NCBI GenBank assembly: GCA_950097035.1 | Contig: CATNDT010000006.1 | Coordinates: 1-38,851, forward strand | DNA: 38,851 nucleotides | Origin: an uncultured Oscillibacter sp. | GTDB taxonomy: Bacteria; Bacillota; Clostridia; Oscillospirales; Oscillospiraceae | Reading direction: 5' to 3' | Shown here: piece by piece, positions 16,003 through 25,807 of the stretch | Numbering within the stretch: the first letter of the stretch is position 1 | Layout: each line of letters opens with the position of its first letter | The notes under the pieces: generated by a model | Database searches by the model: none | The model's input: the letters and a program-made list of their open reading frames with translations, nothing else | What the model was told of the DNA's origin: nothing | Position numbers and translations under genes: made by a program

Positions 16003-17703
16003 TCAAATGTCCAGACCCTTCACCCAGTCCACGATCTGCTGCCGGGCATCCTGGATGCGGTCCCGGGAAATGGACAGGCCGTCCAGCACTTCCGCCTGGG
16101 GCTCCAGAGTGCGAATAGCAGAAATCGTGCTGGAGAACCCGCTGCCGCCGTGGGGGTTGAAGGGGATGATGGTCTTGCCCGCGAAGTCATGGGTCTCAAA
16201 GAATGTATACATCACCATGGGCATATCGCCCCACCAGTTGGGATAGCCAATAAAAACGGTATCATAGCTGTTCAGGTTGTCAATGTTCTTTGCCAGCGCG
16301 GGACGGAAGTCCCGATTCTGTTCCTCCCGTGCCTGTGCCACCAGAGTGGTGTGGTCCGTGGGGTAGGGATTCTGCGGTTCGATGCGGAAGATGTCGGCGT
16401 TTGCAGTCTCCTGAATGACCTGGGCCATGTACTGGGTGTTGCCCAGGACCTGACCGTTGATGACCACGGTGCTGTTGGCCTCCTCGGTGGTCATGTTGTT
16501 GGGATCGGTGGTTTCCGGCTGGGAGAAGTACACCACTAGGCGGCCGCCCTCCTGCCGGGAGGGCTGGGCCGTTTCTGTGGCGGCGTGGGAGGCGGGAAGG
16601 TTCAGGCCATTGACCCAGGCGGTCACCGTGCCGGCGGAAGCGCCGCTGGAGAACCTCTGGCCCTCCTGCCAGTCGCCGCCGCGGGCTATCTCCTCCAGCA
16701 GTCGGCCGCTCTGGCCAAGACCGGAGGAAGAAGAGGTGCAGAAGGGGATCACGGTCTTTCCGGTGAAATCATTGGCCTTCACAAAGGTATCCACCGGCCA
16801 GGCGGCGATGCCCCACCAGATGGGATAGCCGATGAACACCACGTCATAGTCCGCCCAGTTGTCCACGGTATCCTCCACCAGCGCGATGTTCCGCTTGGAG
16901 ACGTTGTCGTGCTCATCATTGACCCGGCTGGAGGAATCCGTCCAGTCCAGGTCGGCGGCGCTGTAGGGATTTGCCGGGGTGATCTCAAAGGTATCGGCGT
17001 TCAGAGTGCTGGCAATGGTATTCGCCACGGCCTCGGTACTGCCGGTGGCGGAGAAATAGGCGACTAAAACCTTCGCGCCGTTCCCGGCGGAGGGGGTGAC
17101 AGGCTGGCTGTTCCGGTTCATGTAGTTATAGAGAATCAGGGCAATCTCGCCGCGGATGGCGTTGTCGGCGGGAGCGAATCGGTTTTGGTCCTTGGCGGGA
17201 ACGATGCTGTTGGCTCTGGCCCAGTCCACCGCCGTTTTCGCGTAATCGGAAATGCTGGCTTCATCATCATAATCCTCCGCGGAGGCGGCGGGAGAACCAG
17301 CCCAGCGCCAGAAGATGGCTGTGACCTGCTGGCGGGTAATGGGGTCGTTGACTCCGAAGCGGCCATCCTGATAACCATTGATCAGGCCGCCGTCCGCCGC
17401 CCAGCTGGCGGCACTGACATAGTAGGCCGTTGACGCCACATCGGGGAACCGGGTGGTCCCGGAGGCGGCGGGGCTGCCCGCCGCCCGGTAGAGGATAGCG
17501 GCGAGCTGAGCACGGGTCACGTTGTCGTTTACGCCAAAGCGGCCATCATTGTACCCGTTGATGTAGCCCTGCTGGGAGACCCACTGGACCGCCTGGGCGT
17601 AGGTACTCCCGGCGGGCACATCGGGGAACTCCGCAGCGGAGGCCGTGACGCTCAGGGCCAGCAGCATGGAGAGGGCCAACAAAAGAGAGAGTAATTTTTT
17701 CAT
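16003..17703 (-). CDS. Secreted SLH protein with two flavodoxin domains
   Basis: 566 residues. Sec signal peptide 1-24 (MKKLLSLLLALSMLLALSVT, cleavage after ASA), three SLH modules (about 25-200, each with an -TRAQLAAILYRAAGSP-like end) and two flavodoxin-fold domains. The first (about 210-375) has the FMN loop VAYFSATGSTEAVA and the flavin-edge loops GYPIWWG and TSSSSGLG. The second (about 390-566) has a long insertion after VVYFSQPETTDPNN before GNTQYMA, and GYPNWWGDMP and NPHGGSGF loops. Both keep the features expected for FMN binding. The SLH modules should bind secondary wall polymer outside the membrane. Flavodoxins are normally cytosolic, so this location is odd. Ribosome site GTGAGGT. 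Thirteen bases separate it from the carboxylesterase gene. Confidence 0.9.
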   Translation of the reverse strand: MKKLLSLLLALSMLLALSVTASAAEFPDVPAGSTYAQAVQWVSQQGYINGYNDGRFGVNDNVTRAQLAAILYRAAGSPAASGTTRFPDVASTAYYVSAASWAADGGLINGYQDGRFGVNDPITRQQVTAIFWRWAGSPAASAEDYDDEASISDYAKTAVDWARANSIVPAKDQNRFAPADNAIRGEIALILYNYMNRNSQPVTPSAGNGAKVLVAYFSATGSTEAVANTIASTLNADTFEITPANPYSAADLDWTDSSSRVNDEHDNVSKRNIALVEDTVDNWADYDVVFIGYPIWWGIAAWPVDTFVKANDFTGKTVIPFCTSSSSGLGQSGRLLEEIARGGDWQEGQRFSSGASAGTVTAWVNGLNLPASHAATETAQPSRQEGGRLVVYFSQPETTDPNNMTTEEANSTVVINGQVLGNTQYMAQVIQETANADIFRIEPQNPYPTDHTTLVAQAREEQNRDFRPALAKNIDNLNSYDTVFIGYPNWWGDMPMVMYTFFETHDFAGKTIIPFNPHGGSGFSSTISAIRTLEPQAEVLDGLSISRDRIQDARQQIVDWVKGLDI

Positions 17704-17716
17704 AGAAACCTCACTT

Positions 17717-19168
17717 TCAATATTCGTAATCCGGGGCCAGCAGGGCCATCAGCGCCTGGTCGTGATGATTTGCCAGCCGTGACTCCGTATCCAGGATCAT
17801 GGTGGCTCCGCCCTCGCGTGTATAGGGCTCCCACTCAGGCAGGCCATCGGCGCCGGGGACGCCGCTCCGGGCAAAGCTGATCCACGCCTGACTGACCTGA
17901 TCCGCCTTGTGGGACATGATCTTCAGCAGAGGCAGGCGGATGGTGGTGGAGTCCACCTGCTCTGCCGTCAGGTCAGGCTTGTCCGGGTAAGCAGACTGGA
18001 GGGCGGCGGTCAGCGCCTCCGTGGCCTCATAGGGGCCGCTCTCGAAGAAGCCGCTCCACTCGTTGAGGTTGCTTCCGATCAGAAGGGGGGTGTCCTTTCC
18101 GGCCTCCGCGAAAGAGCCTTCAGTCACTGGGTCAGTGGGCAGGAAATCTCCGTCCACCACAGGCTCCCAGTCCATAGAGTAGCCGCCGCCCAGCGCCGCC
18201 GGGAGCTTCAGTTCCTCACCGGTCTGCCGGAGGGCCTGGGATGCCGCCTCCTGAAGCTCGTCCACGGAGACGGACTGGATATCCTCGATGTTCTCCGGGG
18301 TAATGCCCAGAATGTTCAGGAGATTCTCCGTCAGGGCGGTGCTGGCCTCCTGGCTGTTGAAGATGACGCCCATTGTCTCAGTGGCTCCGCTCTGGACAAT
18401 GCCCTTGCCAAAGAGACCTTTGGCGTAAGGAGAGGACATCAGGGCCAGAACCTTGGCGCCGCCGCCGGACTGTCCAAACACGGTCACGTTATCCGGGTCG
18501 CCGCCGAAGGCCTCAATGTTGTCCCGAACCCACTCCAGCGCGTCTACGATGTCCAGAATGCCCACGTTGGCGGAATATTGATACTTGTCCCCGTAGGCGG
18601 ACAGATCCAGGAAGCCGAAAGCGTTCAGCCGGTGGTTGACGCCAACCACCACCACATCGCCCTCCCGGCTCAGGTTCTCGCCGTCAAATCCGGTTTCGTT
18701 GGCCGTGCCGGTGGAGAAGCCGCCGCCGTGGAGCCACACCATGACGGGGCGCTTTCCGCCGTCCCCCGGGCCGGGCGTCCAGATGTTCAGGTTCTGGCAG
18801 TTGTTGTCGGTGCCGTCCTGCTCACCGCTGCCGCCCAGGCCAGATATGGCACCCTGGGGGGACATGGGGCCATAGGAGTCCGCCGTCAGGACACCCTCCC
18901 AGGGTTCCACGTCCTCCGCCGGTACAAACCGTTCCTTGGCCTGGGCGTAGGGGACACCCAGATAGCGGTAGATGCCGTTCTGCTCCGTTCCCTGGACCTG
19001 CCCGGCAGTGGTGGCGGCGATGCCGTTGGAAGAATCGCTTTGCGTATCAGAGGCACCAGCCGGTGGATCGCTGCTGGAATTTCCGCTGGCTGCCGTTTTG
19101 CCGCAGGAGGCCAGGCTCAGGAGAAGCGCCCCCGCCAGCGCAATGGCAAACAGTTTTCTCTGTTTCAT
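17717..19168 (-). CDS. Type-B carboxylesterase lipoprotein, probably lacking its catalytic-His segment
   Basis: 483 residues; lipobox LLLSLASCGK (Cys 22), then a COesterase domain: oxyanion region VMVWLHGGGFSTGT, nucleophile elbow VTVFGQSGGGAKV (Ser near 234), acidic region LIGSNLNEW. I cannot find the usual H--E-P-[FY]-[VL]-F block that carries the catalytic histidine. Where it is expected the sequence runs KIMSHKADQVSQAWISFARS, as though about 45-55 residues had been removed in frame between two ADQ-like triplets. The C-terminus is otherwise normal (WEPYTREGGATMIL). It is probably inactive or altered. Operon member, ribosome site AGAGGTG. Confidence 0.82.
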   Translation of the reverse strand: MKQRKLFAIALAGALLLSLASCGKTAASGNSSSDPPAGASDTQSDSSNGIAATTAGQVQGTEQNGIYRYLGVPYAQAKERFVPAEDVEPWEGVLTADSYGPMSPQGAISGLGGSGEQDGTDNNCQNLNIWTPGPGDGGKRPVMVWLHGGGFSTGTANETGFDGENLSREGDVVVVGVNHRLNAFGFLDLSAYGDKYQYSANVGILDIVDALEWVRDNIEAFGGDPDNVTVFGQSGGGAKVLALMSSPYAKGLFGKGIVQSGATETMGVIFNSQEASTALTENLLNILGITPENIEDIQSVSVDELQEAASQALRQTGEELKLPAALGGGYSMDWEPVVDGDFLPTDPVTEGSFAEAGKDTPLLIGSNLNEWSGFFESGPYEATEALTAALQSAYPDKPDLTAEQVDSTTIRLPLLKIMSHKADQVSQAWISFARSGVPGADGLPEWEPYTREGGATMILDTESRLANHHDQALMALLAPDYEY

Positions 19169-19186
19169 TCTTGAATCACCTCTTTC

Positions 19187-20434
19187 TTATGAAAGATTCA
19201 GACCGTTGACCCAATCAATGATCTCTTGCTCCGCGTCTTGGATGTGATTGCGGGAGATGGACAGTCCGTCCAGGACCTGCGCCTCCGGCTCCAGACTGCG
19301 GATGGTGGAGAGTGTGTCGGAGAACCCGCTGCCGCCGTGGGTGTTGAAGGGGATGATGGTTTTTCCTGAAAAATCATAGGCGTCAAAGAAGGAGTAGAGG
19401 ATCATGGGCATATCTCCCCACCAGTTGGGGTAGCCGATGAATACCGTGCCGTAGTCCCCCAGATTCTCAATGGCGCCGGCCATTGCCGGGCGGGCATCGT
19501 TGTTTTGTTCCTCTTTGGCCAGATCCACCAGCGTATCGTGGTCGGTGGGATAGGGCGTCTCCGGCTCGATGCGGAAAATGTCTGCGCCCAAGGTTTCCTG
19601 GATCACGTAGGCCATGTACTGGGTATTGCCCAGCACCTGACCATCAATGACCACGGTACTCTGCTCCTCGTCCTGGGTCATGTTGTCCGGCTCAGTGGTC
19701 TCCGGCATGGAGAAGTATACCACCAGCGCGTTCCCGTTCCCGGCGGTATTGCCGGTCTGCTCCGGAGCTGGGAGATTCAGGCTATTGACCCAGTCGGTCA
19801 CATCGGCTGCGGAGACGCTGCTGCGGAACCGCTGACCCTCCAGCCACTCGCCGGTCCCCGCCAGCTCGGCCAGCAGTTCTCCACTTTCCCCAAGGCCGGA
19901 GGAGGACGAGGTGGCAAAGGGGATCACGGTCTTGCCGGCGAAGTCATTGGCCTTCACGAAGGCGTCCACCGGCCAGGCGGCGATGCCCCACCAAATGGGG
20001 TAGCCGATGAAGACCGTGTCGTACTCGTCCCAGTTTTCAACAGTGCTGGAGACCAGCTCCATCTCCCGCAGGGATTCGTCCTCATGCTCCCGGCTCACCC
20101 GGCTGTCCTGGTTTGTCCAGTCCAGGTCAGCGGAGGAGTAGGGCTCCGCCGGGACGATCTCAAAGAGGTCGCCGCTTCGGGCCTGGGCGATGGCCTCCGC
20201 CACCGCCGCCGTGTGTCCGGTGGCGGAGTAGTAGGCCACCAGAGTCTTGCCGCCTCCGGCGGAGGGCTGGGGCTCCGCCGCCGGAGATTCCTCCGGCTCG
20301 GGGGACAAGGGCTGCTGGGGTTCAGCAGGCTGCTGCACCGGAGGCGTACTGGCGGACTGCTCACCAGAGCTGCCGCAGGCGGTCAAACTCAAAATTATGA
20401 CCATCGACAGAATCATCAAAAATGCTCGTTTCAT
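19187..20434 (-). CDS. Lipoprotein with two flavodoxin domains
   Basis: 415 residues; signal MKRAFLMILSMVIILSLTAC with lipobox LTAC, then a Pro/Gln/Glu-rich spacer to about 62. Domain 1 (about 65-225) has FMN loop VAYYSATGHTAAVAEAI, GYPIWWG and TSSSSGLG. Domain 2 (about 238-415) has VVYFSMPETTEPDN, inserted segment, GNTQYMA and GYPNWWGDMP. It is a close paralogue of the flavodoxin half of the SLH protein downstream, with a lipid anchor instead of SLH modules, so the two may work at different depths of the envelope. Ribosome site AAAGGAG. The remnant at 12332-12621 is a decayed third relative. Confidence 0.9.
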   Translation of the reverse strand: MKRAFLMILSMVIILSLTACGSSGEQSASTPPVQQPAEPQQPLSPEPEESPAAEPQPSAGGGKTLVAYYSATGHTAAVAEAIAQARSGDLFEIVPAEPYSSADLDWTNQDSRVSREHEDESLREMELVSSTVENWDEYDTVFIGYPIWWGIAAWPVDAFVKANDFAGKTVIPFATSSSSGLGESGELLAELAGTGEWLEGQRFRSSVSAADVTDWVNSLNLPAPEQTGNTAGNGNALVVYFSMPETTEPDNMTQDEEQSTVVIDGQVLGNTQYMAYVIQETLGADIFRIEPETPYPTDHDTLVDLAKEEQNNDARPAMAGAIENLGDYGTVFIGYPNWWGDMPMILYSFFDAYDFSGKTIIPFNTHGGSGFSDTLSTIRSLEPEAQVLDGLSISRNHIQDAEQEIIDWVNGLNLS

Positions 20435-20464
20435 AAAATGTTCGCTCCTTTGCGGGAATTCCGG

Positions 20465-21610
20465 TTATTGGACATTCGCCTGAATCCAGGCTTCCACATG
20501 TTCCGCAATCACATCGTTGTTCAGCTCCTGGAACAGGAAGTGGGAGTTGCCGGTGATGCCCTCTTCCGGGAGGCGTACCACGGTGCTGGTGAGTCCTGCC
20601 GCCGTGTAGCCTTCGGTAAATGCATCGGCGCTGGAGGACATCATGGCCCACATGCCTGCCGCCGGAACATCGGTAAATTCCTCGCCAATGTAGTCGCCGT
20701 AGTAGAAGGTGATGGGGATCTGCTTCTCCACCAGAGCGTTGTAATCCTCGCTGTCCACCTGGGGCGCCATACCCGGCTCAATGGCCACGATGGCGGCAAT
20801 GTGGTCGGTGTATCGGGCAGTCTCCCAGCCGGGCATTCCGCCCTGGGAGTGAGTCACCAGGATAGAGTCTTTGCCGGTGCGTTCATAGACCTCATCGATG
20901 GTCGCCGCCACCGCCTGGGCCACCACGGTGTTGTCGATGTTCTGGTCGCCTCCGGCGTTGTCCATGCCGGTGTCCGGCGTCATCTGGCGCAGGAACTGGT
21001 CCAGGGCCTCCTCTCCCTCCGGGAACTGGGAGCCCTCGTTGCGGGTGAATTCGTTGTTCAGGTAGGTGCCGATGCGGAACTGGGTGTACCAGGTTTGATC
21101 GGAGGGCTCGGTGGTCATGGTCCCGGCCACAGAGGTCTGTCCGGCTTCGCCCCGGCGGGGCTGGTCGATAAGGAACACGCTGTGGCCCATCCGCAGGAAC
21201 AGATCCGACCAGCCGGGGCGTCCATCCGGGGTGGTCATCCAGCCCATACGGGACTGGCCGTAGCCGTGGAGAAACACCATGGGCAGGCCGGTTTCCTCCG
21301 CCGGAATCTGATAGAACACGTTGGCGTGGTCCACATGAGAGGTGGAACCCTCTCTGGACAGATAATAGTTGGAGACGTCAAAGACGCCGTCCGAGGTGAT
21401 CACGGTGCCGCCGGCGGAGAACATCCCCTGTTCCGCAATCACCAAAGCATCATCAGGAATCTGGGTACCTGTCTCCACTTCACCCTGCGGCCCCTCCGGT
21501 ACGTCAGCAGGTGTACCATCATTGGCGGGGGTGCCGGCGCAGCCCGCCGGCAGGGAGAGGGCCAATAGCGCCGCAAGAACGATATTTCTGAGCTTTGTTC
21601 TCGTTTTCAT
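20465..21610 (-). CDS. Alpha/beta-hydrolase lipoprotein
   Basis: 381 residues from ATG 21610 (AGGAGG upstream; the track's start 12 codons earlier is unsupported). Signal with lipobox LPAGC. Oxyanion region MVFLHGYGQSRMGW, nucleophile elbow ILVTHSQGGMPGW, acid around FYYGDYIGE and histidine in GNSHFLFQE toward the end. It resembles the esterase-like alpha/beta-hydrolases often found beside flavodoxins and aldo/keto reductases in gut Firmicutes. It should act outside the membrane. It begins 13 bases after the aldo/keto reductase. Confidence 0.85.
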   Translation of the reverse strand: MKTRTKLRNIVLAALLALSLPAGCAGTPANDGTPADVPEGPQGEVETGTQIPDDALVIAEQGMFSAGGTVITSDGVFDVSNYYLSREGSTSHVDHANVFYQIPAEETGLPMVFLHGYGQSRMGWMTTPDGRPGWSDLFLRMGHSVFLIDQPRRGEAGQTSVAGTMTTEPSDQTWYTQFRIGTYLNNEFTRNEGSQFPEGEEALDQFLRQMTPDTGMDNAGGDQNIDNTVVAQAVAATIDEVYERTGKDSILVTHSQGGMPGWETARYTDHIAAIVAIEPGMAPQVDSEDYNALVEKQIPITFYYGDYIGEEFTDVPAAGMWAMMSSSADAFTEGYTAAGLTSTVVRLPEEGITGNSHFLFQELNNDVIAEHVEAWIQANVQ

Positions 21611-21623
21611 GTTAAATTGCCTC

Positions 21624-22622
<999 letters not shown>

Positions 22623-22748
22623 GGTTGTTCCTTTCTGCGGCGGTTTTCCGCTGTGCTGTTTATGGTTTGATTTTAGCGCCTTGACCCGAAAAACAGAAGT
22701 CTCGATTAGTTCATCAGTATCAAGTCAAAGGTTTGTGCTGAGGCGCGT

Positions 22749-22779
22749 AAAAAAGGGCCGAGGCTCAACGCCCCAGCCC
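22749..22779 (-). terminator. Strong factor-independent terminator
   Basis: On the minus strand GGGCTGGGGC, loop GTTGA, GCCTCGGCCC, then six Ts. All ten base pairs form, two as G-T wobbles. It closes the transcript carrying the remnants at 22799-23735 and separates it from the aldo/keto-reductase operon. Confidence 0.85.
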
Positions 22780-22798
22780 GCCGCAGATCCCCACTGAC

Positions 22799-23109
22799 TT
22801 ATTCCGTCCACTTCGCATTTTGAACCACACAGCGCAGATACAGACCGCCGTTTCCAATCCGTTCCACAGCCTTCAGATCAAATTCCACGGGCTTGCCTGC
22901 GCCCCATCCTGGAACCTGGGTAAAGATGGAGGCCGTCCCGCTGTTTCCATCTGTCACAGGGGACAGCACCAGACTCAGTTCATCTACCATACCCGCCTGA
23001 AGAAACGTCCAGTCCGCCGCGCCGCCTCCGTTAAAACAGAGATGACGTGGGCCTCTGCTCGCCCTTTGTTGGTAAACCGTCCGGATTCCCAGTCAAGCTC
23101 GCCCTTCGT
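22799..23109 (-). pseudogene. RibD-like (dihydrofolate-reductase family) remnant
   Basis: Two frames carry pieces of one protein. The first ends the chimeric frame: GELDWESGRFTNKGRAEAHV, ISVLTEA. The second, joined at a GAGGCGGC stretch, reads GGGAADWTFLQAGMVDELSL and on to LKAVERIGNGGLYLR before the stop at 22799. These match the middle and end of RibD_C/dihydrofolate-reductase-like proteins, in which about 60-70 residues (with the NADPH-binding GGG segment) separate them. The deletion changes frame. The head of the gene is also gone. Confidence 0.6.
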
Positions 23110-23364
23110 ATCCAGGGCATCCGGGATATAATTTGCATTCAATGCCGTGCCGTTGACCAGACCGTCATAGTGCAACAGCATTTCACCAGCAAGAATGCCT
23201 CCCGCGGAAAAACCCATGACGGCAATGTCATTTTCGCTGATCCCATATACATCCGCGTTTTTGCGGACAAAGCGAACAGCACGGGCCAGATCCAGGGCGC
23301 CTTCCTCCTGTGTATAAGGGCGCAGACGGTAATTCACCACAAAGCTTTGATAGCCCCGGCTTGC
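23110..23364 (-). pseudogene. Middle fragment of an alpha/beta-hydrolase (BD-FAE-like)
   Basis: About 85 in-frame residues containing SFVVNYRLRPYTQEEG and the nucleophile elbow IAVMGFSAGGILAGEM. The fragment starts without the oxyanion HGG strand and ends before the acid and histidine. It is fused in frame to a cyclophilin-like head on one side and to RibD-like sequence on the other, so it cannot be an active esterase. Confidence 0.6.
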
Positions 23365-23735
23365 CTGATAAATCAATGCAATGGATGGTCCGTCATACCA
23401 ATAGACCAGAGAGCCGAGTTCATATTCATATCCGGATTTTTCGTATCTGGGAATACACTCCGGCAGATCAAAGGCCCTTGCAAAGCCGGGAGCAGGATGC
23501 CACAATTCTGCTGTAAGAGGCAGCATGGCCGCAAACGCTCTGGAGGTCTCCGTATCATATAACACTCCAGTTAAACGGCATCTCCCGCCGTTACCCGAAT
23601 ACGGTACAATTCTTCTACGGAACTCAAATCAATTTCCTCCAGTCCCTCTCCTGTGTCCCATCCGGAATCACCGCCGCATCCGGCAAGGATACCTGTGAGT
23701 AAAATACATAATAATACAGCTGTGCATTTCCTCAT
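23365..23735 (-). pseudogene. Frameshifted cyclophilin-like-fold lipoprotein
   Basis: ATG 23735 (GGAG upstream) begins MRKCTAVLLCILLTGILAGC, a lipoprotein signal, then EELYRIRVTAGDAV and a stop at 23571. Shifting frame there gives LTGVLYDTETSRAFAAMLPL, FDLPECIP, and LGSLVYWYDGPSIALIY, a pattern I know from cyclophilin-like-fold proteins that accompany flavodoxin/aldo-keto-reductase clusters. The last third of that domain is missing; the frame continues into a hydrolase fragment. Confidence 0.6.
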
Positions 23736-23829
23736 TCCATGCATCTCCTGTCTTATTGAGAAAGCAGCCGTCTCAGCAGGCACTCATGCCTTTCTGATCA
23801 CACGATTCCTGCAGATTTCAACGTAAAGA

Positions 23830-23854
23830 GGGGGCGGGCGCAGAGCCCCGCCCC
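23830..23854 (-). terminator. Terminator of the iron alcohol dehydrogenase gene
   Basis: GGGGCGGG and CCCGCCCC pair with a short loop (GCTCTGCG on the minus strand), followed by TCTTTACG. It lies about 50 bases below the stop codon at 23904. Confidence 0.7.
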
Positions 23855-23903
23855 ACAGTTGTCCAATTTGGTTTCAGCTATGGCCTGTCTGCGGGAAAGC
23901 TCG

Positions 23904-25064
23904 TTACTTTGCCTCCTGGAAGATCCGCGCAATTTCCGCGTGGCTCATCTTTTTGCAGCTGCCGGGAGCAATGTTGCAGGACGCGGCGACCGCTCCCAGG
24001 TCCGTGGAATCATCCACGCCCAGTTCCCGCAGGGTGGTGGGCAGACCGATCTCCCTGATGAAGTCTGCCAGGGCCTCCACACCGGCGGCGGCAACCTCCT
24101 CATCGCTCTTCCCCTCCGGGTCGGTGCCCCAAACCTCCGTGGCAAAACGCTTGAACTTGAAAAGTCCGTCCTTATAGATGTGCCGGTAATACACCGGGTG
24201 CAGCACCGCCAGCCCGGCGCCGTGGTTGCAGTCTGTGTAGGCACCCAGCTGATGCTCCATCTGGTGGCACTGGAAGTCCGTGATCTTGCCGATCTTCAGG
24301 ATGCCGTTCTCCGCCATGGCGGACGCCCACATCAGCTCGCTGCGGGCTTCATAGTCATCCGGCTCGGCCAGCAGCTTGCGGATGTTGGCGATGACGCCCC
24401 GCATGATAGCCTCATTGATGTCATCGGAGAGGTTGTTCCGGTTCTGGGGCCTGCCGAAATAGGTTTCCATGGCGTGGCTCAGGGTGTCGAAGGCGCCGGA
24501 GATCACCTGCCGGAAGGGGACCGACATGGTATAGCCGGGGTCCAGCAGGGCAAAGGCGTTGGAGGCGCCCAGCATGCCGCACTTGATCTTTTTCTCCCCG
24601 TTGGTGATAACCGCGCCGCTGTTCATCTCACTGCCGGTGCCGGAGACGGTGACAATGGCCCCCATGGGAAGAAAATGGTCGGGCATATCCCGTTTTTCCA
24701 TCTCCATGGTCCAGATGTCCTGGTCCTCCACCGCCTGGGCGGCCACAATCTTGCAGCAGTCAATAGTGCTGCCGCCGCCCACTGCCAGGATGAAGTCCAC
24801 ACTCTTCTCCCGGGCCAGTTTCGCGCCCTCCTGGACCTTGGCATAGGTGGGATTCGGCATGATCCCGGAAAACTCCACCACCGTCTTCCCCTCGGCGGCA
24901 AGGATGCCGGTCACCTCGTCGTAGACGCCGTTTTTCTTGATGGACCCGCCGCCGTAGGCCAGCATCACCGTGTTGTACGGCCTGGTCAGGCAGGCCAGAT
25001 ACTCTTTGACACAGCCCTTGCCAAAATAGACTTTGGTGGGATAGGAAAAAATAAAGTTGTTCAT
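23904..25064 (-). CDS. Iron-containing alcohol dehydrogenase
   Basis: 386 residues from ATG 25064 (MNNFIFSYPTKVYFGKGCVK; AGAGGA site upstream). The track's extra 64 residues run into the neighbouring gene and are not real. Family features: cofactor-binding VGGGSTIDCCKIVAAQA, GTGSEMN, metal-binding histidines in FDTLSHAMETYFG, HQMEHQLGAYTDCNHGAGLA. Closest to the BdhA/YqhD type NAD(P)H-dependent butanol/aldehyde reductases. Cytosolic. It could reduce aldehydes or quinone-like products of the surface hydrolases or simply balance NAD(P)H. It starts 22 bases after the DUF4405 gene. Confidence 0.93.
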   Translation of the reverse strand: MNNFIFSYPTKVYFGKGCVKEYLACLTRPYNTVMLAYGGGSIKKNGVYDEVTGILAAEGKTVVEFSGIMPNPTYAKVQEGAKLAREKSVDFILAVGGGSTIDCCKIVAAQAVEDQDIWTMEMEKRDMPDHFLPMGAIVTVSGTGSEMNSGAVITNGEKKIKCGMLGASNAFALLDPGYTMSVPFRQVISGAFDTLSHAMETYFGRPQNRNNLSDDINEAIMRGVIANIRKLLAEPDDYEARSELMWASAMAENGILKIGKITDFQCHQMEHQLGAYTDCNHGAGLAVLHPVYYRHIYKDGLFKFKRFATEVWGTDPEGKSDEEVAAAGVEALADFIREIGLPTTLRELGVDDSTDLGAVAASCNIAPGSCKKMSHAEIARIFQEAK

Positions 25065-25086
25065 CGTCAATCGTCCTCTTTTAATA

Positions 25087-25758
25087 TTATTTTTTGTGTA
25101 TGAGCAGGCGCCCGCCATAGTGGGAGCAGAACACAAACAGCCCCACAATCGCCAGATAATCCAGGAAGAAAAACAAAATTGGTTCCTCATAGTCCAGGAA
25201 CAGGAAATGCGTCCGCAGGAGCAGGTAGTCAGGAAAGCCCCGTTTCCAAAACGCATAGCCCCCGTAGGCCGCAGTCAGACCACCCAGTATCCGGAATCCT
25301 CTCGTCCGCGTCACGGAAAACCGGCGGGCCGCGTTCAGCATCATGGTCCAGTGAAGGCCAAGGTGCAGGCTCATGCACACAAAGCCCCAGAAGGAGCAAA
25401 CCATATGGACCTGCCTTGCCATGGCACTCCAACTGCGGATGCGCAGAGCGGAGAACACATGGCGGGAAAGGATGATCCCGCTAACCATCAGGCCGGCCAT
25501 CGTCAGAAAGCACAGTGCCACAAGGATCGTCTGCAAAATGCGGTACGTCGGCCAGCGGCCTCTCCCCAGGCCCCGCACCCATTGCCAATTCAGCGCGAGG
25601 TGCAGGACGAAGAGAACCGCCATGCCCATCCCGATCCATTCATGGGCCGCTTCTCCGATCAGAGAATAGGACATCAGCAGAAGCAGGGCAGCCGTCATTA
25701 GGAAATCAATACTCCGTTTTAAGGCTGTCTTTTTCATGGTCCGCTTATTTCTGCTCAT
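25087..25758 (-). CDS. DUF4405 membrane protein, possible b-type cytochrome
   Basis: 223 residues (ATG 25737, MKKTALKRS, is an alternative start). About five to six membrane helices with histidines placed inside or near helices: GEAAHEWIGMG, LFVLHLALNW, ILSRHVFS, QVHMVCSFWGF and SLHLGLHW. That arrangement suggests two haems b, as in cytochrome b561-like DUF4405 proteins, and a route for electrons across the membrane. No haem-lyase motif. The N-terminus overlaps the end of an unrelated tail (see 25745-25807). Heme binding is inferred. Confidence 0.7.
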   Translation of the reverse strand: MSRNKRTMKKTALKRSIDFLMTAALLLLMSYSLIGEAAHEWIGMGMAVLFVLHLALNWQWVRGLGRGRWPTYRILQTILVALCFLTMAGLMVSGIILSRHVFSALRIRSWSAMARQVHMVCSFWGFVCMSLHLGLHWTMMLNAARRFSVTRTRGFRILGGLTAAYGGYAFWKRGFPDYLLLRTHFLFLDYEEPILFFFLDYLAIVGLFVFCSHYGGRLLIHKK

Positions 25759-25807
25759 CCACCGGAGGCACCATCGTTACATAGCGGTTCAACAGCTCCG
25801 GCGGGCT
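25745..25807 (-). pseudogene. Short C-terminal tail of unknown gene
   Basis: Directly after the premature stop of the aldo/keto-reductase remnant and shifted by one base is an open stretch encoding PPELLNRYVTMVPPVDEQK and a stop. It looks like the genuine C-terminus of a protein, joined to the reductase head by a deletion. I do not recognise the family. Confidence 0.35.

Noticed and set aside
19505-21568. 687-codon plus-strand ORF
   Set aside because: Runs antisense to two real lipoprotein genes, with no ribosome site or family motif.
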